Notes: generated by a model not told the origin, from the letters alone. A DNA stretch of 64,000 bases from Sphagnum compactum (GCA_965153455.1 OZ234501.1:6014001-6078000); one strand, 5' to 3'; positions 33,801 through 46,139 are shown, counted from the first letter of the stretch. Made by a program: numbers and translations.

Positions 33801-35610
33801 GGTGCTGTCATGGCAGCTTGTCACAGTTATCCCCCATGAAAAGCGATGCTCTGACACTTTGTAAGCAACTCTCATAAGGTTATGAGTTATGACTATTCAT
33901 TGTCATATTGGACGTTCTGGAGACTGCTCTGCATTTTCATATGTAAACATGTGTTGGTGCTCAATTAGGAATGGATGTAAGACCAAAGAAATGTTGTTGG
34001 ACCAACCATAATTTGTTGTCGAATAGATATAACAGAGAATTTGGGAGCTCAGAACATAAATTCATGAACATGGTGTGTATTCAGTCCAAAACACAAAGAC
34101 TAATAAGTGCTCTTAATGTACTATGAAATGGTCAAGCCCCTGCTGATTATGTTCGATAAAGTGCTCGCTGAGTCTGTTAGGGTGAGCTAGGCAATGCTAA
34201 CATAATGGGTAATGGCAAGGCCATTCCATGACATTAAGGTTTAGGATGCCAGATTCAACGATTTTCTTTAAAGTATTAATATTTACAAAGACATTTTGGT
34301 AACGATTACACTTACATGATCATCATTGGAAGATTATGTCATATAATATGGTCAAGAAAATGACACAATCTGCCACCCCAGACCTTAATGTGTGCGTTAC
34401 AGCTGGAGGCCTAGCTTTATATTTCAGGCTACATTTTTCCTATCGAATTTATCTTGCACTCAAATTACCAGACCATGTTACACAGTTCCATCATTTCTCA
34501 TGATTTCATTTAAACATGTGCTGACAGCCAGAGCCATTATGCAATAAGCCACTTGTAATTCATGAGGAAATGTCTGTACCTTGGTCTCATATGAGGAGAT
34601 GTCTGGTTATAGGAACTTTTGTTTTTAGAGTAAGTGGCAATTGTCCAGAGGAAATGGGGAGGCGGGGAGGGTGAACTTGCAAGTTGCACAGCTCTTGGAC
34701 CCCAACAAACCATATCTTCATTTGTCATTTTGTGGGACCACACTTGACTCAAGCACAAGATAATGCACTCAAGCACAAGATAATGTAACGAGCAGGATTG
34801 GAGGTCCCACATTCATGGTTAATCCTTGGGATCCTTTTTATGGGGACCAAAAATCCTGTGTTTTTTCTAAGTTCTCAAACCGCTTTCCTGGTCAAGGGGA
34901 GCACGATTCTTGAGGATGTTCCTTGCATTTGCAGCCCCTAATATAAAGTCTTCTTAAGATTGCTGCACGCATGCTGCCTTGCCCCCACCACATCCTTGCT
35001 TACTACTAGGTATTCATGTAGATATGGAAAGATAAGCTCATTATGATGGGGGGAAGGAAGTATTTGCCTCCAAGATACATGGCACAGGTGAGGTTCATGA
35101 GAGATTCTTTTAGTCTTAGAAATTCTCTTTTTCCTACACTACAATCATGTGTGGCACTTGGACCAAAAAGGACAAAAGTGGTGATATTTTTTGCATAAGA
35201 TCTAAATGATTCCACCTTCCACGTATCTTCAGGTCTGCAGATTTGCACATATTAGCATGTGTTGTCCATTTGCATTGCTTTAGTATTTGAGTGTGAGAAT
35301 TTTGATAGCACCTGTGTTCAAGCCTTGAATGTGAAGAGTAGGGTTCCCTCCGTGCTTATGGTGAAGGGCTACTCCTAACCTTGTTGTTCAAAGTGAAGGA
35401 TTTGACTTTAACTTGCCTTTTGCATCGAAGAAAAGAAAAAAAGAAAAAGCCACCAAGAGATTTCACATACAAAATTTCAATGTTCATCTTGGTTTTATTG
35501 CAAACATTTATATTACAAATTATTTTGTGGTCCAAAATGGTGTGAAGGCAGAAAATGCTATCAAGGAGGTTTGAAATATGAGGTTGTGTAAAAGGGGTTT
35601 GGAATTAAGG
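30801..35610. other. Intergenic; no gene recognised
   Basis: I examined this stretch for transposase, reverse transcriptase and cellular motifs and see none. Minor items are a pyrimidine-rich stretch at 31790-31910 and a 19-bp direct duplication (ACTCAAGCACAAGATAATG, twice) at about 34747-34785. Confidence 0.4.
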
Positions 35611-35614
35611 TTGC

Positions 35615-35760
35615 AAGATGTTGCTAATTTGGCAAGCTTCAATCAATTTGCATGGAATTAGAATTCCATTTACTCTAGTTACTATAAACCATGGTAATTT
35701 GATAGTTTTTGCAATTCAAGTAGATGGTATTAAATTACAATACAAGATCCAATTTGCCCA
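35615..35760. repeat. Dispersed repeat, direct copy at 49565-49735
   Basis: Both share TTTGGCAAG, ATCAATTTG, GAATTAG, TACTATAA, CCATGGTAA and GTTTTTGCAAT in the same order. The copy at 49.6 kb has an extra run of TAGTAGTTACTACTATTAT-type palindromic sequence. Confidence 0.5.
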
Positions 35761-36626
35761 ATCCAAATGAAAAAATAAATCGTATAACCTACATTTTCCT
35801 CACATTTTGTCTAGTTGACAACGTGTCAATACCATACATAATACCAAATTGCTTGTTTTTTCATTTTTCATTGTTTTCATTTCATGAAAGTGGTGAATTT
35901 TTGTTCTTAAAAAAAAAAATTCCAAAATTTTCTCACAAAATAGTGAGAATTCACAAATACCCGTCTTGGGTAGAAAAAAAAAATCAGTTTTACTTTTAGT
36001 CCATGTCACCTTTTCCCCCTTTCTTGCCCCTTATACAAAGAAAATCATCGATGAAATCCTAACTCATGTTATTATGCAAACATGATAAAATAAAGTTGAA
36101 AGGTGAGAGAGCCAAGGTTGCCCACCTCAGCATAGTGGAAAATGAAAAAACCTACAAGGTGACACCAACGACAAAATAGGTTGCAAACCTAAGTTGCTAC
36201 TATGACCCAATCAAGTACCTATGTAAAAAGTAGTTTAGTTTGCTAATTTCAAAACCAAATTAATTGATGGTTTTAAACATGTTAAATCACCTAATCAATT
36301 GGGAGAATATCTTTACAATAAAAATCCATTTGTTCCAACACATTCCCACAATCACCATAACTAGCAACCCAAGAAAAAAATTGTTAAGTCCTAAAGATCA
36401 AAACACATTATTAAAGGTCACAATAACAAAAGCAATGGCACACAACAATCTCTAAACATTCAATACCTACAAAGTTGTATTATAAAACTTTGGTTGCTTT
36501 TCTTTATTGTTAAAAGGAAGGCACCTTATATGCACAACTAATGCCTCTTCTAGGTGCTAACACACATTACACAAACTAGTGGATGTAAGGTACCTCGTGG
36601 GTGAAAGCACACTAAGGGTGAGCCAC

Positions 36627-37410
36627 TTTTCACCAAAAAAGGTGATGTATAACGAATATTATAATACGCAATAAATTAAAAGTTTGATCGTATCCTTTGG
36701 CTATTCTAAACACAAGCAAAAAAAAATTTAGATTTACACAACAACATTTTGGAATTCAAAGTTCACTTTGAATCAAAATTAATCTTGATCCAACAGTTAA
36801 ATGAAAATGATTGGATAAAACTAATGTACATACAATATATAATTTAGAATTTTTCAATGGCCATAGGGCTTTATGTTTGTGGTTCATGAAACATTACCAA
36901 ACAAAAGAAAATTGAAAATATAATGCAATGTCCATCTATAAATCTCCTTTTTTATATATGGTAATGGTTTTTCCTTTAAAAAGAACATATTATTATGCAT
37001 ATATTGTTCAAAAATGAAAAAACACACATTTTTTGAATGAAATTTTATCCAAAAACTTTAAATATCCAAATAGTCTTAGATTTAATTTATGTATATCAAT
37101 AAATACACCCAAAAAAAATTACCGAAGAATTCCACTCACAACCCTAATTTTGAAATATATATGCAATTTTTTCAAATTTTATGACAAGTATTATTTTGTC
37201 ACAAATATATTCCATATATTCAAGTTTTCATTGTTTGTTGAACTTTTTTAAATAATTTATTATATTAAATTTAAATTTAATCAATTATATTTAAAACGAA
37301 CGAAAATAATCTAAGATGTGATGTCCATACATTACTGAAAAAATTAATTTGCAAGAAAGTTATACTTATAACTACAATTTTTGGGGGGCTTAGTTTGCTT
37401 ATGGCCTCGT
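36627..37410. repeat. Dispersed repeat, inverted copy at 53440-53991
   Basis: The order GTGAGCCACTTTTCACC, TTCAAAGTTCACTTTGAA, TGATCCAACAGTTA, GGCCATAGGGCTTTATG, GGTAATGGTTTTT, AAGATGTGATGTCCA is found in reverse complement at 53.4-54.0 kb. The copies differ by several internal deletions. There is no coding capacity or terminal repeat that I can define. Confidence 0.7.
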
Positions 37411-37888
37411 GTAGACAAAATGTGCTTCACACCTAAAGAATAGACATAAGGTGCCTCTATACTTAAAGGGTAGTCACCTCATGATTTACACATCATCATC
37501 ATCTCATGGTTTACTAATTTTTATTCATGATTCACCTTGTGCTTTATGTTAGGTTAACGCCCATGGTTGAGGCTTCCCAAGATAAGGGATGTAGGCCACA
37601 ACTCACCTACCTATGCCCATAATTTTGGAATGAGTCCCCCACCATGGTCTATTATCCTACATTTTCCACATAATGAGAATCCATTTTGGTGCATGCATTT
37701 GGGTCACAGTGTGACAATGAAATACATTGGGGTGCACACACTTTAATCCTTGGGCTAATGTTGGGTCAGTACCTAGGTTAGCATGTTACTTGAAGGTAGT
37801 TCTAGTATGGTTCCAAGGAACCTAACTAGAACTATGTTTTAGTTCTAAATTTTTTCAAAAAAATCTATTATAGTTTCAAATGGGTAAG
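37411..37888. other. Intergenic, nothing recognised
   Basis: No supported feature. Confidence 0.3.
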
Positions 37889-37960
37889 TGCTTACTAAGA
37901 TTTGAATCTTGCACATCAAGGAAAGAGGTGAAAGCATTCAACCACTAAACTATCATAATG
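37889..37960 (-). repeat. tRNA-like fragment
   Basis: On the minus strand TGATAGTTTAGTGGTTGAA resembles a tRNA 5' half with an A box, and AAGATTCAAATCTT a T-arm with a B box. The anticodon stem is poor. This is probably a tRNA-derived fragment, one of several in the window. Confidence 0.4.
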
Positions 37961-38409
37961 TTTAACATAACATTGTGGATAATTCAGTTTTATCCTAGAC
38001 TATTTTGTTGAAATTTTTTTTACCATACCCAAAGAAGGGTTTTTTCTCACTTTTGTGAGTTTTGTGGTCAAGCAACGATTTAGAAGAGGACCTAGCCAAA
38101 TTTGGCAACTTGCTAGAAAGGATAATTTAAAAAATTGGAGGTCTTTCCAAGAATAAAAGTTCATGTTCTCAAATTATTGTTTTTGATGTTTTGGATCTTG
38201 GAACATTTAGTGTAGTTTAGAATGTAGAAATAGGTTAGTTTGAATTACTTTAACATTTTCAAAACTTTGGAATAATCTTTTTTTCTGTTAAAGTTCAATT
38301 TTTTTGCATTGAAAAGTTTGGTGTTTTGCATGTTGGAACCATAATTGGAGGTTACTTGGAAATGGAGATTATAGAATTGAGAACCAAAACAAACACAATT
38401 TGTGATACC

Positions 38410-38530
38410 CAAACATCACATTGATAACCCATCCCTAAAAAGCATACCCACACCAAGGTATATGTCTATATGCAAGGTAAGTGGCATTTATAACCTTACT
38501 CAAGGCTAGTTATATTATTTGAATATATAT
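38410..38530. repeat. Dispersed repeat shared with 52255-52330 and 55985-56055
   Basis: AAGCATACCCACACCAAGGT and ATGTCTATATGCA match 52262-52322. The adjoining TGACATTTATAA, TTGGTTATATTATTTGAA type sequence matches 55990-56055. Confidence 0.45.
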
Positions 38531-38726
38531 GAAGACTCAAAAAAAAATTAATTTAATTAATTAATTTAATAAATTATTCATAAAATCAACCCTTGTTTGG
38601 GGCTGAGTTTGGGCCTCCTTTTGCCTTTCACCCTTTTTTTAAAGCTTTCTTTAAAGTCACCCTTTGTTCAAAACCAACATTCCAAACTCTGTATCAAAAG
38701 GTATTTTTAACCTTCAATTTTTCTCT

Positions 38727-38730
<4 letters not shown>

Positions 38731-38759
<29 letters not shown>
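38731..38759. repeat. (CT)n microsatellite
   Basis: An uninterrupted CT run of about 14 units. Confidence 0.95.
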
Positions 38760-38761
<2 letters not shown>

Positions 38762-38978
38762 AACTTCTTTGGCAAATCCACTTACATGTGGCTTCGCAAA
38801 ATTCATTCTTCAACCTCTTTAAACACAACTGGAGACACAAAACAATGAAAACATTTATATCTGCCCATTTAAACCTTTTAAAGCACAACTAAAAACACAG
38901 AAACAAAAAGTCTAAATATGCTAGCTTAAACACAACTATAAACACAAAAAACCAAGAACAAAATACATAACTTGACAA

Positions 38979-38998
38979 ACACACACACACACACACAC
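38979..38998. repeat. (AC)n microsatellite
   Basis: An uninterrupted AC run of about 10 units. Confidence 0.9.
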
Positions 38999-39604
38999 CC
39001 TTGGCAAAATATTTAAAAATTGACACTCTTCCGAATCACCCACACATAATCTTTAGTTGAATACCTTGCAAAAGGAAAAAAAAACTGATGTTGTTATGCC
39101 CTTGAGCAACCTTTACCTCATTGCACAAAAAACACACACATGATGATGCTACTCGAAGTTGCAAAGCGCAAATCTCACTATTGCATTTTCAAAATCGTGC
39201 CCAGTAAAAACCTACACCATTGCAAAGTTTGTTTATCTTCACTCTCTCCACTTGCAACCGTCAAATTCTTTGTAAGAGTCTTCTTGCTAGGTTGTCCACT
39301 ACAAAGTGACGCTCACAAAAAGATTTCAACACCACCATTTACTACTCTCTTGCTTGATTGAGATCTCACTTAATGTTGCACTTGCTTTCAACTCTACTTA
39401 CAAATGCAACATCACATGTACAAGAGGATTCTATGCACAAAAACATAGGAGGAAGCTTTGGCAACCTCTCATTTCAGTGGGTTTCTTGGCTTGCTACCCT
39501 GTGATTTTCCTTTGGTTGATATCCATGCCTTGTTCAGCATGTTGTGCTCTGTTTCACCCAAACCAGGGACTCTTATCCCATAAATTGTCGACTTTAGGGA
39601 TAAC

Positions 39605-39860
39605 TCTAATGTACACTTGTCAAATAATACACTGAAGAGCCTGCCTTCCATCAATCCTTGAACACATAGTAAGTAGAAGACCCAAAGGTTCCTGGTGTAA
39701 ATTTTCAAAGCGCTTTCTCAGCCTTCTCTCTTCATTTAATTTTGTACTATTAGAGAATGTGCTTCAGAGGCAATCCCCTGGTCTAAAAGCAGAGGTAGGT
39801 ATGAATAACGAAATATCAATAGAGGTTAGTATGAAGTGGGAGAATTGGCAATAATGGTAT
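39605..39860. repeat. Dispersed repeat, direct copy at 56080-56300
   Basis: Both contain AATGTACACTTGTC, GTAAGTRGAAGACCCAA, GTACTATWRGAGAATGTGCT and a later AGGTATGTA/AGGTATGAA stretch in the same order. The copies are diverged and non-coding. Confidence 0.6.
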
Positions 39861-40503
39861 AGGGAAAAAAAATGACCGAGTCAGCAACAATTCTGCATTT
39901 GAGATACGTGAAAAACATGCAAAATAAGCTACCTAAGTCTTTTTCACTTTCGCTACCCAAAGATTGATGAGTGAATCTTCATGCATACATTGCTTTGCGA
40001 CTGGTGCTGCATTTAATTTGTTATTCTTGTTTAGTATTTGTGGCTCCTTATTATGTCCTTTCCCTCCCCCAAACATATTGTGATGACCTCATGAAAAGTC
40101 ATTATTTATCTGGCCGCACAAGTGAGAGGGCCTGCTATAATGGCCCGCCCCATTCATTAGGCCGGGTAATGTCATGGCAGCAGGCCATTACACACGGGAC
40201 CTGGGCTCCACACTCTCAGTTCACATCACATCACATGGTGATAATTATCCATTGCGTCATCATCATCATCATCATCATCCCTCAAAAGTTCATGGCCCTC
40301 GACGACTATGGTTGTGAATTATGGGATTTTTCTCTTCACCAGAAATACCAAACGTTCTTCACAAGACATTTGGCCTGGCCCCAGCTGAGCCCAGCCTCAT
40401 CTCTTTCTGTAGTTTGATAAGACTCTGCAGTTGCCTTATTTTCTTCCACACTTAAGAAGTACTCCGCCAAGAACCCTCCCTCCCCCCCTTCTTTGTTCTT
40501 GCA

Positions 40504-40772
40504 GAGTCACCTTGAAGATGTCATGTCACATGTTTCTTTCTTGCATGCAGGCTTTGCTGTTATGTTCACCCGGACCTGCATGAGGGCAGCAGGGTGAACA
40601 AGCATCTTCGTGGGTACCTTCACCTGCTTGGTTGGCACCAGCATGAGCCAGCACCTACACTGGTACCTTCACCTTCTTTGAGTGAGGCCTCTAGAAGGGT
40701 TATATTTAACCCAGGAGTTGAATTCTGACTCTGAGAGAAGCAACCCAAAACATGACATCTTCAAGGCGACTC
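40504..40772. mobile_element. 269-bp foldback / MITE-like element with 23-bp inverted ends
   Basis: The ends 40504-40526 (GAGTCACCTTGAAGATGTCA and on) and 40750-40772 are reverse complements at 22 of 23 positions. The inside is GC-richer than its surroundings, contains CpG and CACC words and a TTATATTTAACC TATA-like stretch near 40698. No target duplication is obvious. The ATG inside the right arm, followed by a good-looking splice donor (GCAGGTATC), mimics a first coding exon, but it lies in the inverted repeat. Confidence 0.7.
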
Positions 40773-41329
40773 AAAACAAACCCAACCGAGAACGAAATTG
40801 CGCAGGTATCTATCTACGAAGGGAGGTAGTTAGTTAGTTAGTTAGTTTGTTTGTTTTGTTTGTACTTATGAGATCCACTGAACTGGGATGCTTCAGATCA
40901 TGTTCTTGGTGTCTTTGGAAAGCTCTTGACCAGGAGGGGTGCATGGGCTTGGTCCTGGATCGATACTAACTTCATACCAGGACTATATAGATCTCATTAT
41001 CAGGTATATATATACCTGCCTCACACCAACCAATAATCAGCCTTAGCCCCTATACGAGAATTCTTTAAAAAATAATTAATACTAATATTAACTCGTATGT
41101 TCAAAAACGGATACCTGCCCACCACTGGTTTTGAGGACCATGGGACCAGTGTAAGTGTTGGTTCACCTAAGGCCTTGATCTGATCCCAGGTGCTTAAGGG
41201 GCAATATTTTAATTTGGGAATTGTTAAATTTGAAATGAGAGACCCTAGTCTTAGGACAATATATTTTCTATAATTAAAAGCAGCAACCCAAAAGAACTGG
41301 AGAATGATTTATGCGTGAGCTTAGAGCAT

Positions 41330-41470
41330 CGATTTAAACATGGATGAATGTCTTCATGGATGATAATGTTGATGTGGATGGATGTCATTCATCCATTTGG
41401 ATGAAATGAATGGATGCATGGTCCAATACATGGATGAAATTCAATAATTTTCAATGAATCCAATGGGGAT
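41330..41470. repeat. ATGGATGA-rich low-complexity stretch
   Basis: CATGGATGAATG, ATGGATGATAA, GGATGGATG and CATTCATCCATTTGGATGAA words alternate, forming small foldbacks. There is no coding sense. Confidence 0.6.
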
Positions 41471-41910
41471 TGGTATTGAAATATTTACATTGACCTCCAA
41501 AAGGGGTTTCCAATAAGGTGCATTTATCAAAAGGAAGGTTAGTTGAAATAATGAGTATGTTGGATTTGAAGGAGGCAAGCTGTGTGACATATAAACACAT
41601 AGAACATGTCTATAACCCATTGAAGGAAATTTGCTTCAATGCATTAAACTTGCCATGTGTTTCTTTTTTTTACATGTGCATGGACTTTAAAATTGTTTTG
41701 TTTTGCCAAAAAATATACAAACTTATTAGTGAAAACCTACTAGTAACATTGGCACAATTTGCACACATGCAAAGAAAATAAGACCAATTTGTCAAAACAA
41801 ACAAAACACTCCAATCTCCCCAATCCTTGAAAGTTAGAAAAACATTACACACGTCCATACACCCAAAATCATCATGTGGGCTTGAAATTGTCATGTGGGG
41901 AAATGAAATG

Positions 41911-42489
41911 TTATTCTTCTACATCATCGAAAGGCTCCCCATCATCAACACTAATATCTATGTCCAAAAACATTTCAGCCCCACGTAGCTTACCCACGCG
42001 AATTTCAAAAGCTTTATCTCTAGATGCCATGAAGTCATCACAATTATCATTAGCCTTTTGTTGAATAGAGTGTAAAGCTTCTTGCTCTACATGCATAGGC
42101 AAAAAGAAAAATGAAGATGGACTAGGGGGTAGATTATCCATGATGGACTGCACAAGCCCATGGCTCCTAAATCATCACACAAAAAAATAAATGTCAACAA
42201 TAAAAGATTTACCTTTGATGACATCAACACAATGACAACAAATTCCAAATGGTTTTTATTGCAAATAAAGGACATACTCACAATGAAGGCCTATTGAGGT
42301 TCAACGCAAGCTTGTGAGCCACCTTGGGAGTAGGTGATTCCAATGAGTGTAAAGGATGTTGGCTAAAGGATGGAGTAACCAAAAAGTGCGCCACATTCCA
42401 ACATTTTGTTGTAATTCAAACAAACGCTTAGCATATAATGTTTGGTCACCTTCTAGGCCAAACACATGACGGCCTGATGCACATGTAAC
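41911..42489 (-). pseudogene. Unidentified two-exon protein remnant
   Basis: I do not recognise the family. On the minus strand an exon from about 42489 to 42285 contains GRHVFGLEGDQTLYAKRLFE and, after a 1-base frame change near 42400, TPSFSQHPLHSLESPTPKV and ALNLNRPSL. It ends at a consensus donor GTGAGT. A second exon begins after GATGATTTAG (acceptor near 42170). It continues the frame exactly with SHGLVQSIMDNLPPSP, HVEQEALHSIQQKAND, and an acidic C-terminus ending DDGEPFDDVEE before the stop at 41911. Splice sites with a matching phase argue for a once-real protein. The frameshift and missing 5' part make it a pseudogene. Its origin could be a transposon accessory protein or a cellular gene. 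Confidence 0.45.
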
Positions 42490-43410
42490 AATTAAATTTG
42501 CAATAAATTTATGAAGCTTACAATTTTTTTTGAAATTTTATAAATAGGTTTTCAAATATGATATGTACATACAACCATACAAATATATTTGTTTCTACAT
42601 TTCCATGTCAAAACGAACTCATAGCCCTACTTTTGGTGGCCAACCACATGAAAACAAAAACCTTTGGACAACTTAAGGCTTAATCTGAAAACAAAAAACC
42701 TTTGGACAACTTAAGACAAATCTAAAATCTGATTTTATTTTATTTTTCCCTTCCCACCATAATACATGCTACCCCAGAATCTAAAATCTGGTTTTTTTTT
42801 TTGGCCCCCTTCCCCCAATAATACATGGATACCATTAGTTTTAGGATTATCATAAGTGGAGACCCAATTAACAGGATGGAAATAAAACCTAAAAAAAAAA
42901 CCTAAATCAAAAAGTGAGTAGCCTACCCAGTGGAGTGCGGATAGAACGGCTGGTTAGGGTACGAAAAAGTAGGGTACTTTCTGACATAATGTTAACGTAG
43001 GTGCCTACTCAGCATTATGGCATGTGTCCAGACGGAATCCGGATAGGAACGTCCCACGGAGTTTGGATGATGCGACTGGTTCAGGATCCTTACACGTCAC
43101 TACTGTTGCCGAAGATCCTGATGGGCTGGAGACGCCGCGGCGCCTAGAAACCTCGTTTGCATATATACTTACGGTTTGCTTTTTTCCGGCCTGATTTTAC
43201 GCTGCCCGGCCATATATTGCCAGAACTCATTGTCCCCTTCCCCTCCTCCCGGGCACCCCCCCATCCCCCATCACTTTTTTTTCTTTTTCTTTTTTTCTCT
43301 CTTTTCTGCCCTGGGACTGCTTGGTGGTCATGATTCTAGTTTTGGACGGCTACGAGAAGAGAGCAAAAAGAAAACAAAAGTCCCAAAATAATATACCTAG
43401 TAACCTACAA
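42490..43410. other. Intergenic with a GC-richer island at 42930-43190
   Basis: The island contains GACGCCGCGGCGCC and a TATATA word at 43161. It stands out from the AT-rich flanks, but no gene can be attached to it. A pyrimidine-rich stretch follows (43230-43310). Confidence 0.35.
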
Positions 43411-43414
43411 TATA

Positions 43415-43475
43415 GGTACCAAGCCTATAATATTGTAGGTACCAAGCCTATGATATTGTAGGTACCAAGGCTATA
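43415..43475. repeat. Three-copy tandem repeat
   Basis: Three near-identical units of about 25 bp contain AGGTACCAAGCCTATAATAT or a close variant. Confidence 0.85.
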
Positions 43476-43529
43476 AGAGAGCTGATGACGGTGATTCTGG
43501 GGATCTTCTGATGGTCCACTTTTTCTTTG

Positions 43530-43890
43530 TTTGCAGGCTTGCCTACCAAGCAAGGCAAGGATATTGTGTTTAGATTCATTCTAGAGTTTAGTAGCAGCTT
43601 AGGGATTTTGGACCCTAGGTAAATAGGTCTATTTTGAAATGAGGAAATTTGAAAGCTGATTAGTTATTTTGTCTTGTGTTGAAACTTGAGATTAGTTATT
43701 ATAGAGTTCTAATAATATCTTGAAGGATTTTTTTGGGTTTCTTTATTTAGAGGTTTTTTTGAAGATTATGTTTTTGCATGATGAAATATATTTGAGTTTC
43801 CATAATTCTTCTTCTTTTGCCTTAAGATAACATACTTTTTTAATGTAAATGGCAAGGCCACATTGTGACACATCCCCTTGTTCTCCTTCA
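43530..43890. repeat. Dispersed repeat, direct copy at 57728-58055
   Basis: Shared in order: AGGCAATGATATTGTGTTTA-type start, CATTCTAGAGT, TAGTAGCAGCT, GTGTTGAAACTTGAGATTAG, TTTTTGCATG, GAGTTTCCATAAT, CTTTTGCCTTAAGATA and AATGTAAATGGCAAGGCCAC. The second copy lies immediately before the plus-strand LTR-like arm. The minus-strand reading frame at 43743-44105 falls in this repeat and is not accepted as a gene. Confidence 0.8.
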
Positions 43891-44074
43891 CGAAGAAAAA
43901 AGCATGAGAATGGAGTTACGAACCTTTGAAGGATCTTCTGGCTTCCCTCTTTGGGAATCCCCAGTTCAAATTCATTTCTGCAGGTATATATGTGTATGGT
44001 GAAGCCCCAGAGTGGGGGCGCTTTTTCAAATAAGAAGAGGTCTAGTGCAATTCTGACGCCTTGGGTGAACCAAC

Positions 44075-44345
44075 ACCCACTTTGGTACCGTTGGAAAATC
44101 CCCAAAATCCATTTAAATTATTTTTAAATATTACAAATCTTCTGTGCTTAGACTAAATCAGCGTCTCTGAGTTCAAATCTAACCATTTTTTGGGACTTTA
44201 TATGGCCATTGGTTCCATGACATTTCGACTTGCAAATGCAAAAGTTCTTGAATATTGAATGGTTTCTTCCATGAAAATTAAATTAAATCGTAGCTGAAAA
44301 TTTTGAAGGAATTGGAATGTGCCTTTGGTGTTGTTGGAAAGATCC
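44075..44345. repeat. Dispersed module with TTGGAAA words
   Basis: TTTGGTACCGTTGGAAAA (44080) and TTTGGTGTTGTTGGAAAG (44323) flank a block GCAAAAGTTCTTGAATATTG that resembles GCAAGAGTTATTGAATTTTG at 30738. It belongs with the module at 30485-30800. Confidence 0.4.
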
Positions 44346-44367
44346 TAATGACACCCCCACCTTGCCA

Positions 44368-45700
44368 CCCCCCCCCCCCAACCCCCAATTTGGCAAAAAC
44401 ATTGTTGAACCCCCCTTTTTGAGCATATTTGTATTACCTTATGGGTTGTTAGGAATAATTTTTATAGTTTATACTTTTGGTGCTTTCCTTGACTTGGCTT
44501 TTGCTTATATATATATATATATATACTTTGAGGTTCAGGCCTTTGCATCCTATGCATCGTAACCATATGAGTCAAGATCTTGACAACTATTGTAAAGATC
44601 CACTAGAAATTTTCTAGTATATTTGGAAGGTATGTTATAAAGCATTGTAATTTTTTTTGGGTCTATTTAAAGGGGTTTTATGTTTTCAAAGGAAGGTTTT
44701 ACGTTTTGATGGAGGGCATTAGGGTTTTTGTGAAGCCTCCCATTCTATTAAACTCTACATTCATTCAAAATTTGTGTTCAAGCTTTCTTTCTAATGTTTC
44801 TGAATTCAAATTTATATGAAAATCAAACTTCAAATTCAATTCAATTCACATGCATTCAACAATCATCTATATCATGTAAAAAAGGAAAAAAATTTTGAAA
44901 AAAAAGTACAATAACTTACTTGTTTTTCTTAGGTACATAGAATAAGTAATGGAAACCATATGCAATAAAATAATATTGAAATATCAATGTCAAGTATGAA
45001 CTATGAAATGCATAAATTATGTTCAAAACATATGAACTATATCAATGTCACTATCAATGATGAAATTAAATACATTATTAATATAATTTTGAAAAGTAAA
45101 CTAATTTAATCACGAGGGAATGAAAAACACTAGGACTCACAATTTTGGAGGTTGCATGCTTTGAAGGAGACTAGTTGCAACTATAGGCTCAAATATCAAC
45201 AAGCTAGTTATGTCACTATTGTAGAACCAATGTCCACTTACATTGGTTACAACTACACTCATAGTTGTTCATCAATTTATGCAATGCAAATGAGCCTTCA
45301 AAACAATTCAAGTGGTCATCATCTGATTGGCTATGAACATCAATAGTGCTTGAAATGTTGCTTGAAAAACAGTGATAACCACATTTAGCAACATCAGTTT
45401 TTTCTATTGTAAAAACTTATGTACATAATTGATAGCAGATGTGTTTTCCTTATTTGGCTAAATCCTCCACAACCAAATTCATGGTAGACAAGTTTAAAAT
45501 CTACAAAATAACACAAAAAACCAAGGAACAAGTTCAATAACAAAAATTATGCAATAATAAACATCATACAATTGGAAAATACAAAGTAGGTTCATTTTTT
45601 TTAGAAGAGGAATTTAAAATAGAAATTAGGGAAATTCTACAACTATAAATAATATTTTGATGTAAAAACATTGTTTTTGTGCGATCCACCATTTCTTTAA
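44368..45700. other. Intergenic with C tract and (TA)n run
   Basis: A run of about 12 C lies at 44368-44379 and a TA dinucleotide run at about 44506-44525. The rest is AT-rich and shows no gene. Confidence 0.4.
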
Positions 45701-45704
45701 TTTC

Positions 45705-46110
45705 AGACTTGAAACTCTAATTCCAAACCATGAAACCCTGATTTCAAACCTGAAACCTTAATAACATACCCTATAACCCGAATTTCAGACCTTAAAACCC
45801 TAGTTTCACATCTGAATCTGTAATTCAGACCTTCAAACCCTAAATCTAAACCCTAAACCTTAATCTCAAGCCCCAAAATCTAAACCTTAGAACCTAAACT
45901 TTAAAAATTGAACTTTAATATTTCAAGTCATAAACCCCAACAACTGAACCCTACAATTTCAAGTCCCAAACCTTGAAAGCTAAATCTAAAACCTAAATCC
46001 TAAATAAAGCAAACATAAATCCTAACCTAAAATTTAAAATCTCAAGTCCTAAAGCCCAAAAAGCTAAATTTGAAAACTAAATCCTAGAAAGACCAAACAC
46101 AAACTCTAAA
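45705..46110. repeat. Degenerate AAACCCTAA / TCAAACC-type array
   Basis: Irregular words such as TTCAAACCTGAAACC, AAACCCTAAATC and CCTAAACCTTAA recur over about 400 bp. This is a diffuse telomere-like composition without perfect units. Confidence 0.6.
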
Positions 46111-46139
46111 AACTAAATTCTCAAACCAAAAACTTAAAA

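Noticed and set aside
40752-40806. A first coding exon (ATG, 18 codons, GCAGGTATC donor) behind a TATA-like word
   Set aside because: The ATG lies in the right arm of the 23-base inverted repeat of a foldback element, and no downstream exon continues it.
43743-44105. 120-codon minus-strand frame
   Set aside because: It overlaps a dispersed repeat whose second copy (57728-58055) does not keep the frame.
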